53,512 nt of DNA from [Clostridium] symbiosum (GCA_021769625.1 JAETSN010000027.1:1-53512); one strand, 5' to 3'. Positions 33,632 to 43,117 are shown, numbered from the stretch's first letter. Numbers and translations: made by a program. The notes: generated by a model not told the origin, from the sequence alone.

Positions 33632-34591
33632 ATGAAATGCAGGAGATGCGGAGCGGTTTTGCTGGATACGGATACATTCTGTGTGAAATGCGGACAGAAA
33701 GTCGGGGAGCCGATGTACTGTCCTAATTGCGGAGAACAGCTTCGTGACGGGGAGAGATTCTGCCATAAGTGCGGATCACCGGTGGAAGAAGCGGCGGATG
33801 AAGAAATTCCGCTCAGCCAGCAGAAGACAGTGGATATTCCCTTTGACCAGATAGAGCAGGGTATCTTGATGGAAGCGGAGCAGGCTATTGTGAAACGTCC
33901 GGGAGCGGAGAAGCCGGAGCGGAGAAATCCGGAGGGTTACAGACGTCCGGGGACGGAGATGGCAGGCGGTTACAGGCATCCGGGAGAGCCATCCGACAGC
34001 TACAGGACATCCTCTGCAAGAGCAGCGGAGACGGACAGCTACAGGGAAAGAGCTGTGAGGGATGCGGCGTACTATGAGGATATCGGGGAGGAGCGGTATG
34101 AGGCTCCGGCAAGGCCGCCAAGGCGTACACCGCCGCCCCGCCGTTATGAGGAAGATTACGGAGAGTATGACGATGTTGACGAGGAAGATGAGGATTCCGG
34201 CGATTCCAAAATGAAGATCATCACGGTCATACTGGGAATCGTTGTCGTGGCGATCGCATTGGCGATCGGATTTATTTTGTGGCAGCGCAATAATCCGGAC
34301 AGATATAACAGGACTGACGGGGAAACCGAGCAGGGAGAAGGACAGGACGGCGAAGAAGGCGGCAGTGGGGAGGAAGGAAATGCCGGCGATACGCAGGGCC
34401 GGATCCAGATCCTTTCCAACGTCAATGTCCGCACCGCGCCCACTACGGAAGGTTCCGAAGTGCTGATGGTGGCAAAACAGGGCGAAACTTACGAGTATTA
34501 TGAGCTGGTGGATGACGCCTGGTATCATATCAAACTGGAAGACGGCACAGACGGGTATGTTTCCAAAAAATATGTGGAAGACTTGGAATAA
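33632..34591 (+). CDS. Double zinc-ribbon protein with one membrane segment and extracellular SH3 domain
   Basis: A 319-residue protein. The ATG at 33632 follows GGGAGG. Two zinc ribbons open it: CRRC...CVKC (C3, C6, C17, C20) and CPNC...CHKC. A cytosolic linker rich in Arg, Pro, Glu and Tyr follows, with an acidic run (about 150-195). One membrane segment (about 198-220, IITVILGIVVVAIALAIGFILW) leads to an acidic extracellular spacer and an SH3_3 domain (about 260-315: NVNVRTAPTTEGSEVL...GYVSKKYVEDL). SH3 domains of this kind bind cell wall. It lies after the sortase on the same strand and may link wall state to the cytosol, but that is a guess. Confidence 0.8.
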   Translation: MKCRRCGAVLLDTDTFCVKCGQKVGEPMYCPNCGEQLRDGERFCHKCGSPVEEAADEEIPLSQQKTVDIPFDQIEQGILMEAEQAIVKRPGAEKPERRNPEGYRRPGTEMAGGYRHPGEPSDSYRTSSARAAETDSYRERAVRDAAYYEDIGEERYEAPARPPRRTPPPRRYEEDYGEYDDVDEEDEDSGDSKMKIITVILGIVVVAIALAIGFILWQRNNPDRYNRTDGETEQGEGQDGEEGGSGEEGNAGDTQGRIQILSNVNVRTAPTTEGSEVLMVAKQGETYEYYELVDDAWYHIKLEDGTDGYVSKKYVEDLE

Positions 34592-34762
34592 GAAGGTTAT
34601 GTGGCAGCCCACTATGCGGAAAGTATCAAATTGAGGCGATCACCCTGCGGAGAGGCTGGAAGATAAGATATGCTTCTGGTCGGGTGCCGGATGCGACAGA
34701 ATAGGATTTCCGGCATGCTGTGCAGGAATATATTATATAGAATAGAAAAGAGGAGAGAAAAA

Positions 34763-36307
34763 ATGAGTAAGAAACCTGTTGTTTTAATGATCCTTGACGG
34801 CTATGGCCTGAATGACACGAAGGAACATAACGCTGTGGCGGAAGCAGATACGCCTGTGATGGATAAGCTGATGGCGGAATATCCTTTTGTGAGGGGAAAC
34901 GCCAGCGGGATGGCGGTAGGGCTTCCCGACGGACAGATGGGAAATTCCGAGGTGGGCCATCTGAATATGGGCGCGGGCCGCATCGTATATCAGGAACTGA
35001 CAAGGATCACAAAGGAGATTCAGGACGGTACCTTTTTTGAGAATAAGGCGCTGATGGACGCCGTAAATAACTGTAAAAAGAACGACAGTTCGCTGCACTT
35101 TTTCGGCCTGCTCTCGGACGGCGGTGTGCACAGCCATAACACCCATCTCTACGGCCTTCTGGAGCTTGCAAAGCGCAACGGCCTTGAGAAAGTATATGTG
35201 CACTGCTTTTTAGACGGACGTGATACGCCTCCCGCCAGCGGGAAAGAGTATGCGGAAGCGTTAGAGGCTGAGATGGCAAAGATCGGCGTGGGCAAGATCG
35301 CGACTGTGGCAGGCCGCTATTACGCGATGGACAGGGATAACAATTACGACAGAGTGCAAAAAGCTTATATAGCTCTGACAAAAGGGGAAGGGCTGACGGC
35401 TGAAAGCGGTCCTGCGGGTATTCAGGCTTCCTATGACAGGGAGGAGACGGACGAGTTTGTGAAACCGACCGTAGTACTGGAGAACGGCGCGCCTGTGGCA
35501 ACAATTAAAGACGGCGATTCCGTGGTATTTTTCAATTTCCGCCCCGACCGTGCGAGGGAGATCACCAGAGCTTTCTGTGACGATGATTTCAAAGGGTTTG
35601 AGAGAGGAAAACGTTTGGATCTGACCTATGTATGCTTCTCCGACTATGATCCGACCATTCCGAACAAGGAAGTTGCCTTCGAGAAGATCGCCGTGACCAA
35701 CACCTTCGGCGAATGGCTTGCGGCAAACGGCATGAAGCAGGCAAGGATCGCGGAGACCGAGAAGTATGCCCATGTGACATTCTTCTTTAACGGTGGCGTA
35801 GAAAAACCCAACGAGGGAGAGGACAGGATCCTTGTGAATTCCCCGAAAGAAGTGGCAACCTATGATCTGAAGCCGGAGATGAGCGCTTATGAAGTGTGCG
35901 ACAGGCTCTGCGAAGCGATCACAGGCGGAAAGTATGATGTGATCATCATCAACTTTGCAAATCCGGATATGGTGGGCCATACCGGTGTGGAAGCGGCGGC
36001 GATCAAGGCGGTGGAAGCGGTGGACTCCTGCGTGGGAAGAGCGGTGGAAGCGATAAAATCCGTGGACGGCGTACTCTTTATCTGTGCGGACCACGGCAAT
36101 GCGGAACAGCTTGTGGACTACAAGACAGGGGAACCCTTTACAGCCCATACCACCAATCAGGTGCCTTTCATCCTTGTAAACTATGATGAAAAATATACGC
36201 TGAGAGAGGGCGGCTGTCTGGCAGATATCGTGCCCACATTGATTCAGATCATGGGCAAAGAGCAGCCTGCGGAAATGACAGGAAAATCTCTGCTGGTTGA
36301 AAAATAA
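34763..36307 (+). CDS. gpmI: 2,3-bisphosphoglycerate-independent phosphoglycerate mutase
   Basis: A 514-residue manganese enzyme that turns 3-phosphoglycerate into 2-phosphoglycerate. The ATG at 34763 follows AGGAGAG; the longer frame from 34670 is not real. Family marks are VVLMILDGYG, the phosphoserine site S62 in MGNSEVGHLNMG, DGRDTPP, AGRYYAMDRD, FNFRPDRAR, and the C-terminal metal-binding ICADHGNAE and AHTTNQVP. The length is normal. It belongs between tpiA and eno in the ancestral order; here the surface-protein block stands between tpiA and it. Confidence 0.98.
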   Translation: MSKKPVVLMILDGYGLNDTKEHNAVAEADTPVMDKLMAEYPFVRGNASGMAVGLPDGQMGNSEVGHLNMGAGRIVYQELTRITKEIQDGTFFENKALMDAVNNCKKNDSSLHFFGLLSDGGVHSHNTHLYGLLELAKRNGLEKVYVHCFLDGRDTPPASGKEYAEALEAEMAKIGVGKIATVAGRYYAMDRDNNYDRVQKAYIALTKGEGLTAESGPAGIQASYDREETDEFVKPTVVLENGAPVATIKDGDSVVFFNFRPDRAREITRAFCDDDFKGFERGKRLDLTYVCFSDYDPTIPNKEVAFEKIAVTNTFGEWLAANGMKQARIAETEKYAHVTFFFNGGVEKPNEGEDRILVNSPKEVATYDLKPEMSAYEVCDRLCEAITGGKYDVIIINFANPDMVGHTGVEAAAIKAVEAVDSCVGRAVEAIKSVDGVLFICADHGNAEQLVDYKTGEPFTAHTTNQVPFILVNYDEKYTLREGGCLADIVPTLIQIMGKEQPAEMTGKSLLVEK

Positions 36308-36335
36308 AATTATAGGCAAAAATACAGGATAAACA

Positions 36336-36382
36336 AACCTCCTTTGGAAATACTAACGAAAACGGTATTTCTAAAGGAGGTT
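36336..36382 (+). promoter_or_regulatory. Hairpin sequestering the enolase ribosome-binding site
   Basis: AACCTCCTTT (36336-36345) pairs with AAAGGAGGTT (36373-36382), a G46-T72 wobble follows, and GAAATAC (36347-36353) pairs with GTATTTC (36365-36371). An 11-base loop remains. The right arm is the full AAAGGAGGT ribosome site, 5 bases before the enolase ATG at 36388. The 18-pair stem would block translation unless opened. There is no T run, so it does not look like a terminator. Confidence 0.75.
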
Positions 36383-36387
36383 ATTTT

Positions 36388-37863
36388 ATGTCTTTGACAG
36401 TTCGTATTATGGATGTACATGCGAGGGAGATCCTGGATTCCAGAGGAAACCCCACGGTGGAAGCGGAGGTCACCGTGATAGCGGGGGAGGGCGCCTTCGG
36501 CGGTCCCTGTATCAACGGCAGAAATATGGAGGCGGCAGCCGGAAACCATAAAGAGGTGGTGGGGAAGAGTGACTGCCCTGCACCGGTGGGGGCGCCTTAT
36601 CCGCTCTCCGGAAAGCTTTTTACAGGCAGGGCTTCCGTGCCTTCAGGCGCAAGCACGGGCAGGTTTGAGGCGGTGGAACTCAGGGATAAGGAGAGCCGTT
36701 ATCAGGGAAAAGGCGTGCAGAAGGCGGTGAGAAACGTGAACACCGTGCTGCGGGAAGCATTGCTCGGACGAAACGCGCTCAATCAGGAGGAGATCGACAA
36801 GATCCTGCGGGAGGCGGACGGAACGGAGAACAAGGAAAAGATGGGGGCAAATGCGATGCTCAGCGTGTCCATGGCTGCGGCGAGAGCGGCTGCAGCAGCG
36901 CTGGATATGCCTCTGTACCGCTATCTGGGAGGCATTTCCGCGAAAAAAATGCCGGTGCCGATGATGAATATCTTAAACGGCGGAAAGCATGCGGATAACA
37001 CGGTGGATTTTCAGGAGTTTATGATCATGCCGGTTTCCGCAAAAAGTTTTCAGGACGGCCTGCGGATCTGTGCGGAGGTGTATCAGAAGCTGAAACAGCT
37101 TCTTGTAAAGGACGGGTTGTCCACGGGAGTCGGCGACGAGGGCGGGTTTGCGCCTTCTTTAAAGAATCCGAAGGAAGTGCTGGACTATATCGTGAAGGCA
37201 GTGCTTGCGGCGGGCTATCAGCCTGACAGCGATATCAAGATCGCTCTCGATGTGGCGGCCAGCGAGCTCTATCAGGAGGACTCCGGCATGTACTATTTCC
37301 CGGGGGAGACGAAAGCGCTGCACGGCAGCAGGCGGGATGCGCTCAGCTCTTCTGATACGAAGGAGGCCAGCGTACTGCGCAGCACGGATGAGATGATCGC
37401 GCTCTATGAGGAACTCTGCAGGGAATATCCGATCGCATCCATCGAGGACGGGCTCAATGAGGACGACTGGGACGGCTGGAAGAAACTGACGGAGAGGCTG
37501 GGAGACAAGATACAGCTTGTGGGGGATGATCTTTTTGTGACGAACACAGGGCGGCTCGGCGCTGGGATACGTCTGCACACCGCCAATGCCATTTTGGTGA
37601 AGGTCAACCAGATTGGCACCCTTTCGGAAGCCTTCGCCGCCATTGAGATGGCGCATAAGAATGGGTATAAAGCGGTGATCTCCCACCGTTCCGGGGAGAC
37701 GGAGGATACGATCATCGCAGATATCGCTGTGGCGGTCAACGCCGGGCAGATCAAGACCGGGGCGCCCTGCCGGACGGACCGCGTCAGCAAGTACAATCAG
37801 CTTCTGCGGATCGAGGAAGAGCTGGGGGGCGTTTCTGTATATGAGAGTCCGTTTCGGGGGTGA
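36388..37863 (+). CDS. eno: Enolase with two insertions
   Basis: A 491-residue enolase, which makes phosphoenolpyruvate; the family is usually about 430. Start and end match the family ([15 protein letters not shown]). Catalytic and metal residues are all visible: [60 protein letters not shown] and AGQIKTGAP. The first insertion (about residues 38-79, between GAF and RASVPSG) and the second (about 298-320, after MYYFPGE) are absent from ordinary enolases. The first touches the mobile loops near the active site. It may be an extra regulatory form. The ribosome site is buried in a hairpin. Confidence 0.95.
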   Translation: MSLTVRIMDVHAREILDSRGNPTVEAEVTVIAGEGAFGGPCINGRNMEAAAGNHKEVVGKSDCPAPVGAPYPLSGKLFTGRASVPSGASTGRFEAVELRDKESRYQGKGVQKAVRNVNTVLREALLGRNALNQEEIDKILREADGTENKEKMGANAMLSVSMAAARAAAAALDMPLYRYLGGISAKKMPVPMMNILNGGKHADNTVDFQEFMIMPVSAKSFQDGLRICAEVYQKLKQLLVKDGLSTGVGDEGGFAPSLKNPKEVLDYIVKAVLAAGYQPDSDIKIALDVAASELYQEDSGMYYFPGETKALHGSRRDALSSSDTKEASVLRSTDEMIALYEELCREYPIASIEDGLNEDDWDGWKKLTERLGDKIQLVGDDLFVTNTGRLGAGIRLHTANAILVKVNQIGTLSEAFAAIEMAHKNGYKAVISHRSGETEDTIIADIAVAVNAGQIKTGAPCRTDRVSKYNQLLRIEEELGGVSVYESPFRG

Positions 37864-37965
37864 TAATGGTTGTTAAGTTATATCTGTACGAAACAGAAAA
37901 AATCTGCTAAGATAAGAACGTGAAATCGGAAAGGTTGTATCATAGCAGAAACGCTGGGAGTTATC

Positions 37966-39288
37966 ATGACAAAAGAGCAGCAGAAGAAAATGGCATATCT
38001 TGCACAGGAAGTACTGCGCCTCTCCAGGGACAGCATTATTATGAACATGCGGTTTCTGGATGTGGCGCTCTCCAGAATACAGCCGCTGCCGCAGCCGGGA
38101 CTAAAGGGTGTGGCGACGGATGGGGAGAGTTTCCGCTATGATGACGCTTTTGTGCTACGCCGCTATAAGAGGGAACCATCCTATATCGCGAGGTGTTATC
38201 TCCACAGCCTGCTGCATCTTGTATTCTATCATCCTTTCCGCTATGGGGAGGTGGAGACAAAATACTGGGATATCGCGGCGGACATCGCTGTGGAGAACGT
38301 GATACTGGAGATGAATCTGCATTTTTTGAAGATCCATAAAGATACGGAGCGGAAGGCGGAGGGGGCGGCGCTTAAGGCGAAGTGCGGCGCCCTGACTGCG
38401 GAAAAGATATACCGGTATTTGGCGAAGGAAAAACCTGACGATGAGAAGCTTGCGGACATGAAGCTGTTATTTCATCGGGATGAGCATATGTACTGGGTGC
38501 AGCCGGAGCGGATGGAAATTTCCCTGGCGCAGTGGAAGAAGATCAGCGAGAGGATCAAGACGGATCTGAAAACTTTCTCGAAGGGGAAGGGGCATTCGGA
38601 TTCTCTGGAGAAGAATCTGGCGGAGGCGACAAAGGACCGCTATGATTACGGCGATATCCTGCGCCGGTTTATGGTGACCGGGGAGGAGATCCATCCCAAC
38701 GAGGAAGAGTTTGACTACATATACTATACTTACGGGCTGGAACATTACGGGAATATGCCGCTGGTGGAGCCGCTGGAATACAAGGATATCAAAAAAGTAA
38801 AAGAGTTTGTGATCGCCATTGATACATCGGCGTCCTGCAGGGGGAAGATCGTGCAGGGGTTTTTAAATAAGACCTATTCGATCATGAAGGGCGCGGAGAA
38901 TTTTTTCAGCAAGGTCAATGTGCATATCATACAGTGTGACAATGAAGTGCAGAGCGATGTGAAGATCACCGGTGACGAGGATTTTGAGGAATTTATCAGG
39001 ACAGGAAAACTGACAGGATTCGGCGCTACGGATTTCAGGCCTGTTTTCGAGTATGTGGATGAGCTGACAGAGCAGGGAGCCTTTGAAAACTTAAAGGGGC
39101 TTATCTATTTCACGGACGGTTACGGCGTTTATCCGGAGCGGATGCCGGCCTACGATGTGATCTTTGCTTTTTTAAATGAGGATGAGAGGCGGCCTGCGGT
39201 ACCGCACTGGGCGCTGCAGGTTGTGCTGGAGGAAGAGGAACTGGAAGATACAGATGAGGGCGGAAGCGGGGCTGACGTTCAGGGATAA
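37966..39288 (+). CDS. VWA-like domain protein with metallopeptidase-like N-terminus (COG3864/DUF2201 type)
   Basis: A 440-residue protein. The N-terminal half matches the COG3864 predicted metallopeptidase pattern: H80 and H84 in HSLLHLVFYHP and D102 in YWDIAADIAVE. The C-terminal half is a von Willebrand A domain with MIDAS residues D286, S288 and S290 in DTSAS, the FGATDFRP threonine, and YFTDGYG. The family is normally paired with a MoxR ATPase, and that gene follows 66 bases later. MoxR-VWA pairs load metals, remodel proteins or act in conflict systems; the exact task here is unknown. Confidence 0.8.
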   Translation: MTKEQQKKMAYLAQEVLRLSRDSIIMNMRFLDVALSRIQPLPQPGLKGVATDGESFRYDDAFVLRRYKREPSYIARCYLHSLLHLVFYHPFRYGEVETKYWDIAADIAVENVILEMNLHFLKIHKDTERKAEGAALKAKCGALTAEKIYRYLAKEKPDDEKLADMKLLFHRDEHMYWVQPERMEISLAQWKKISERIKTDLKTFSKGKGHSDSLEKNLAEATKDRYDYGDILRRFMVTGEEIHPNEEEFDYIYYTYGLEHYGNMPLVEPLEYKDIKKVKEFVIAIDTSASCRGKIVQGFLNKTYSIMKGAENFFSKVNVHIIQCDNEVQSDVKITGDEDFEEFIRTGKLTGFGATDFRPVFEYVDELTEQGAFENLKGLIYFTDGYGVYPERMPAYDVIFAFLNEDERRPAVPHWALQVVLEEEELEDTDEGGSGADVQG

Positions 39289-39354
39289 AATGCGCAGCAG
39301 TCATTTGGCACATTGCTCGCGGGGATGAAGAAGGGACGAAGGAGAGAGTCGGAT

Positions 39355-40860
39355 ATGAATATGAAACAGGCGAAAGAGTGCATCAAAGATACGGTGCGGC
39401 TCTATTTAAAGAAGGATGAGTTCGGAGATTACAGGATCCCGATCGTGCGGCAGCGTCCGGTTTTTCTGATCGGGGCGCCGGGGATCGGAAAGACGGCTAT
39501 CATGGAACAGATCGCGCAGGAGCTGTCCATCGCGTTAGTGTCCTATTCCATGACACACCATACGAGGCAGTCGGCGCTGGGGCTTCCGTTTATCGACCAT
39601 CGGGAATTTGAGGGAAAAGAGTATGATGTGTCGGAGTATACGATGAGCGAGATCATCTCCTCTATTTATGAGGTGATGCGGGCGAGCGGCCTGAAAGAGG
39701 GCATTTTGTTTCTGGACGAGATTAACTGCGTGTCGGAGACTCTGTCGCCGTCTATGCTGCAGTTTCTGCAGTATAAGGTGTTCGGCAGGCATTCCGTTCC
39801 GGAGGGCTGGGTGATCGTGACGGCGGGAAATCCGCCGGAATACAATAAATCCGTCCGGGAGTTTGATGTGGTGACGTTAGATCGGCTGAAGATCATGGAG
39901 GTGGAGGCGGATTACGGGATCTGGAAAGAGTATGCCTCCGAAAAAGGGTTACATAATGCAGTCGTCAGCTATCTGGATCTGAAGAAAGAGGACTTTTACC
40001 ATGTGGAGACGACCGTCAAAGGAAAGTCCTATATCACGGCGAGAGGATGGGAGGACCTGTCCCAGATCCTGCAGCTCTATGAGGAGGAAGGCCTGCCGGT
40101 GGATGAGACGCTGGTGGGGCAGTATCTGCGCAATGACAGGATCGTAAAAGAATTTACGGCTTATTATGATCTGTATAATAAATACAAGAAGGATTATAAG
40201 ACGGAGGAGATCCTTTCCGGGAAAGCCTCCGAAAAGGCGGTGGAGAAGGCGAAGGCGGCGGCCTTTGACGAGCGGTTATCCCTCCTCGGGATGCTGCTTG
40301 ATAAACTGCAGGGAGAGATCCGGGAGGCGATGAGGCTGGCGGACTGCCTGAAGGAACTGCGGATGCCGCTGAAGGCGCTCTCCGGCTGTGGGGAGAAGGA
40401 AAAGCTGCTCCGTATGCTGAAGGCGCAGAGGGATGCGAGGGAAAAGCTGCTTAAATCCCTGCAGGCGGCGGGCGCGATGTCCGATGCGGAGCAGTATAAA
40501 AACAAGTTTATCCTGCGTTTTTTAGAGATGGCGGAAAAGGAAATCCGGGTAGGCGATCTCTCCACGGGGACCGATGCGTACGGATATATCAAGGAGAAGT
40601 TCGGAAAAGAGGCGGTCTTTTTGAAGGAGAGGACAAAACAGATCGGCGAGAGGCTGCACTGTCTGTTTGTGTTCGCGGAGCGCGCCTTTGAGGGCGGAAA
40701 CGAAATGCTGATCCTTGTGACGGAGCTCACGGTGAACGAGGACAGCGCAAGATTTATCGCATCGTTCGGGTGCCCCGACTATCAGAGGCACAATGAGGAG
40801 TTGATGCTCTCAGAGAGACAGAGTAAGTTTATGGAGGAAATCGAGAAGCTGGAGCTGTAA
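39355..40860 (+). CDS. MoxR-type AAA+ ATPase
   Basis: A 501-residue ATPase. The ATG at 39355 is set by GGAGAG; the longer frame from 39313 is rejected. Walker A is GAPGIGKT (40-47), Walker B GILFLDE (116-122), and sensor 1 lies in VTAGNPPEYN. DRLKIMEV and the arginine-rich lid follow. The C-terminal 200 residues are helical with many Lys/Glu and have no known domain. The partner is the upstream VWA gene: MoxR ATPases remodel their target with a VWA protein as adaptor. The third gene (40986) is close enough to share the transcript. Confidence 0.88.
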   Translation: MNMKQAKECIKDTVRLYLKKDEFGDYRIPIVRQRPVFLIGAPGIGKTAIMEQIAQELSIALVSYSMTHHTRQSALGLPFIDHREFEGKEYDVSEYTMSEIISSIYEVMRASGLKEGILFLDEINCVSETLSPSMLQFLQYKVFGRHSVPEGWVIVTAGNPPEYNKSVREFDVVTLDRLKIMEVEADYGIWKEYASEKGLHNAVVSYLDLKKEDFYHVETTVKGKSYITARGWEDLSQILQLYEEEGLPVDETLVGQYLRNDRIVKEFTAYYDLYNKYKKDYKTEEILSGKASEKAVEKAKAAAFDERLSLLGMLLDKLQGEIREAMRLADCLKELRMPLKALSGCGEKEKLLRMLKAQRDAREKLLKSLQAAGAMSDAEQYKNKFILRFLEMAEKEIRVGDLSTGTDAYGYIKEKFGKEAVFLKERTKQIGERLHCLFVFAERAFEGGNEMLILVTELTVNEDSARFIASFGCPDYQRHNEELMLSERQSKFMEEIEKLEL

Positions 40861-40985
40861 CGGGGAGGACGCCGGGATGGTGTTAACTGCCTGGTATTAA
40901 TTTAAGTTGTGATATCGCGTAAGTTGGAAAGTATTGTGTGGTTTCTGGATTGTTTTATGAGTTAAATGCGGCTTTGGAGTGTATG

Positions 40986-41957
40986 ATGGAGTACAGGTAT
41001 GATCTGAAAGAGGGAACATTGATTTTAAAGGATTATAAGAAGGGGCTGGAAGTGGCTTCTTACGAGGGGGAGGATATCTATCTGACGGTTCCTGAAAAAG
41101 TGCGTGTGGAGAAGGGAACGGAAGGCGATGGGGAGAGGTGTGTGGAAAAACCTGTCATCTCCATCGGGAAGAAGGCGATGCTGTCCTGCAAGAGCCTGCG
41201 CAGGGTGATCCTGCCGGAGACGATCGAGGAGGTGGGAGACTGGGCTTTTGCCTACTGCGACGCCCTGCGGGAGGTGGTTCTCCCGGAGAAGGAGATCCGT
41301 TTCGGGAAAGGGATCTTCAGGGAATGCAAAAAAGTGAAATCCGTCACGGTACAGGGGAAGCATCAGGATGTCGGGGCGCTTCTGGCGGCGGCTGTGACGC
41401 TTTTGGATACGCCGTATCTGTTTACTCCTATGCGCTGCGGCGATGAGGACTGGCTGAGACAGTGGGATGCCCGCATGCTGCAGCTTCTGCGGGCGGCGGA
41501 TAAAGACGGCTATTCCAAGATGGTGCTCTGCGGCGAGGAGGATTACGGCAGCAAGGAAAATAATTTGGACTATTTTCTGAATCAGAAGAGAAAGAGCAAG
41601 GTGCGCATTGCGTTTATGAGGCTTCTGCACCCTCTGGGGCTGAGGGAGGAGGTACAGAGAGAGCTGGAGGCTTATCTGCTGGAACATACGGCAGGAGGCG
41701 TTCAGAGAGCGCTGTCTGTGGAAGAGGAAAATACCGGGGCGTGGGATGAAACCTGGCAGGTGCTGCTCTCGGAGCATGGGGAGGACAGCGAGTATTATAA
41801 ACTGTTTACGCAGATCGGCTGTCTGCGGGAAGATAACTTTGACAGGATCTTGTCGGAGACAGGAGAAAACTGTCCGGAGATGAAGGCTTGGTTCTTAAAG
41901 TATAAGGAAGAAACGATCGGTTATACGGATTTTTTTGATGCGCTGGATCTTGATTGA
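40986..41957 (+). CDS. Leucine-rich-repeat (BspA-like) protein, third member of the MoxR-VWA block
   Basis: A 323-residue protein with no signal peptide. The ATG at 40986 follows GGAG by 8 bases. Residues about 50-115 carry two or three BspA-type LRR_5 repeats (IGKKAMLSCKSLRRVILPET, VGDWAFAYCDALREVVLPE). The rest is helical and charged, with LQLLRAADKDGYSKMVLCG and a Leu/Asp-rich end. The family beyond the repeats is not recognised. It lies 125 bases after the ATPase on the same strand. Two-component MoxR-VWA sets often carry a third, variable gene; this may be the target or sensor. Confidence 0.6.
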   Translation: MEYRYDLKEGTLILKDYKKGLEVASYEGEDIYLTVPEKVRVEKGTEGDGERCVEKPVISIGKKAMLSCKSLRRVILPETIEEVGDWAFAYCDALREVVLPEKEIRFGKGIFRECKKVKSVTVQGKHQDVGALLAAAVTLLDTPYLFTPMRCGDEDWLRQWDARMLQLLRAADKDGYSKMVLCGEEDYGSKENNLDYFLNQKRKSKVRIAFMRLLHPLGLREEVQRELEAYLLEHTAGGVQRALSVEEENTGAWDETWQVLLSEHGEDSEYYKLFTQIGCLREDNFDRILSETGENCPEMKAWFLKYKEETIGYTDFFDALDLD

Positions 41958-42016
41958 TCAGGGTGTGTGTACATTTTTGGTAATAGCGGGAAATATAATT
42001 GATTTATTGGCATTTC

Positions 42017-42060
42017 ACCCCGGCACAGGGCATCTTGTCTGCCGGGGTATTGTTTTTGTC
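42017..42060 (+). terminator. Terminator after the LRR gene
   Basis: CCCCGGCA (42018-42025) pairs perfectly with TGCCGGGG (42040-42047), followed by a T-rich run. It closes the MoxR-VWA-LRR transcript. Confidence 0.85.
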
Positions 42061-42077
42061 TCCGTTTATACTATACT
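42050..42077 (+). promoter_or_regulatory. Possible promoter of the LytTR gene
   Basis: TTGTTT (42050-42055), a 16-base spacer, TATACT (42072-42077), placed within the T-rich tail of the preceding terminator, 45 bases before the start codon. Confidence 0.45.
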
Positions 42078-42121
42078 GTAGGAAACAGCAAAAACACTAA
42101 ACAGCATTTAAGGAGATGACC

Positions 42122-42568
42122 ATGAAACTGACAATCCATCAGGAGCTTGATATTCCTGAAACGGAAATCCTCATCAATTGTGCCCATGTGGATGCGCGGC
42201 TCTCGCATTTGATCGAGTTGATCCGTCAGCACAGCTTTTGCATTACCGGTTATCAGGAAGAAAAGGAGTTCCAGCTTCCGTTGGAGCAGATTTATTTTAT
42301 TGATTCCGCGGATGGAAAAACCTTTCTTTATATGGAAAAAGAGGTCTATTTTTGCCGGGATACGCTGGCTGTGCTGGAAGAAAAGTTAATCCATACCTCT
42401 TTTATCCGGATCAGTAAAAACTGTATTATCAATACTAATTTTTTACAAAGTGTGCGCCCGATGTACAACCACCGTTTAGAGGCATTTCTCTCCAATGGTG
42501 AAAGCCTGATCGTTGCCAGAAATTATATTGAAGCGTTAAAAAATAAACTGAAAGGAGCAAATTTATGA
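42122..42568 (+). CDS. LytTR DNA-binding domain transcription regulator
   Basis: A 148-residue protein. The ATG at 42122 is set by AGGAG (42111-42115); the ATG at 42116 is too close to it. Residues about 1-40 are a short variable part and 45-145 form the LytTR domain, with LPLEQIYFIDSADGKTFLYM, then FIRISKNCIINTNFLQSV and SLIVARNYIEALKNKL. There is no receiver domain. Such LytTR proteins paired with a DUF3021 membrane protein form a common Firmicute unit that controls its own operon. The stop overlaps the next start (ATGA). Confidence 0.88.
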   Translation: MKLTIHQELDIPETEILINCAHVDARLSHLIELIRQHSFCITGYQEEKEFQLPLEQIYFIDSADGKTFLYMEKEVYFCRDTLAVLEEKLIHTSFIRISKNCIINTNFLQSVRPMYNHRLEAFLSNGESLIVARNYIEALKNKLKGANL

Positions 42569-42969
42569 AAAATCTTATCTCTACCCGTATTCCGTCTACC
42601 TGCATCTGTTTCACACTGATTGTGATTGGAAGTATGGTATTTAATCTGTTGCAGGGGGATGACTCCCTCCTTCCTTTTCTTATACTGTTTGCGTGGCTGA
42701 TTGTATGCCAGCTCATTGATCTGTTGATCAGCAAAATAGAATTTCGGAAATGGAGCCATTATTGTATAACGGAATCAGTAATCTTGTATTTATTATCGTT
42801 GTTTTTCTTCCGGTTGTTTGTCTGGAAAAGTATGGATATTTCTATATGGGTTTCGTTTACGGTGATATTTCTCATTACCGATGGGTTTATTTTCTGGTAT
42901 TTCCATAAACGGCAGGAGATACAGGCAGCTGAGATCAATGAGCTGATTCAGGCAAAAGGAAAGTTATAA
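42565..42969 (+). CDS. DUF3021-family membrane protein
   Basis: A 134-residue protein with four hydrophobic segments (about 14-32, 36-56, 66-83 and 90-113), a short C-terminal cytosolic tail, and an ATGA overlap with the LytTR gene. The pairing with LytTR and the size match DUF3021, of unknown function, thought to sense a membrane or wall signal and hold the regulator. It is convergent with no gene; the next gene, secG, has its own promoter. Confidence 0.85.
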   Translation: MKNLISTRIPSTCICFTLIVIGSMVFNLLQGDDSLLPFLILFAWLIVCQLIDLLISKIEFRKWSHYCITESVILYLLSLFFFRLFVWKSMDISIWVSFTVIFLITDGFIFWYFHKRQEIQAAEINELIQAKGKL

Positions 42970-43059
42970 AAATTGTAACAGCGTCCTCGCCCAGATTGTA
43001 CATTTATTTCTGCAGGACTGAATTGTTGCCATTTTTTGGCGTCTGATTAAAAAAAATGG

Positions 43060-43088
43060 TTGAAAATCATCAATTAATATGTTACACT
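43060..43088 (+). promoter_or_regulatory. Promoter of secG
   Basis: TTGAAA (43060-43065), a 17-base spacer, TACACT (43083-43088), 30 bases before the secG start. Confidence 0.65.
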
Positions 43089-43117
43089 AATTTTTGCGTG
43101 ATATTAGGAGGTTGGAA

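Noticed and set aside
36336-36382. Terminator of gpmI
   Set aside because: The stem ends in AAAGGAGGTT then ATTTT and the start codon; the T run is too short and interrupted, and the arm is the ribosome site.
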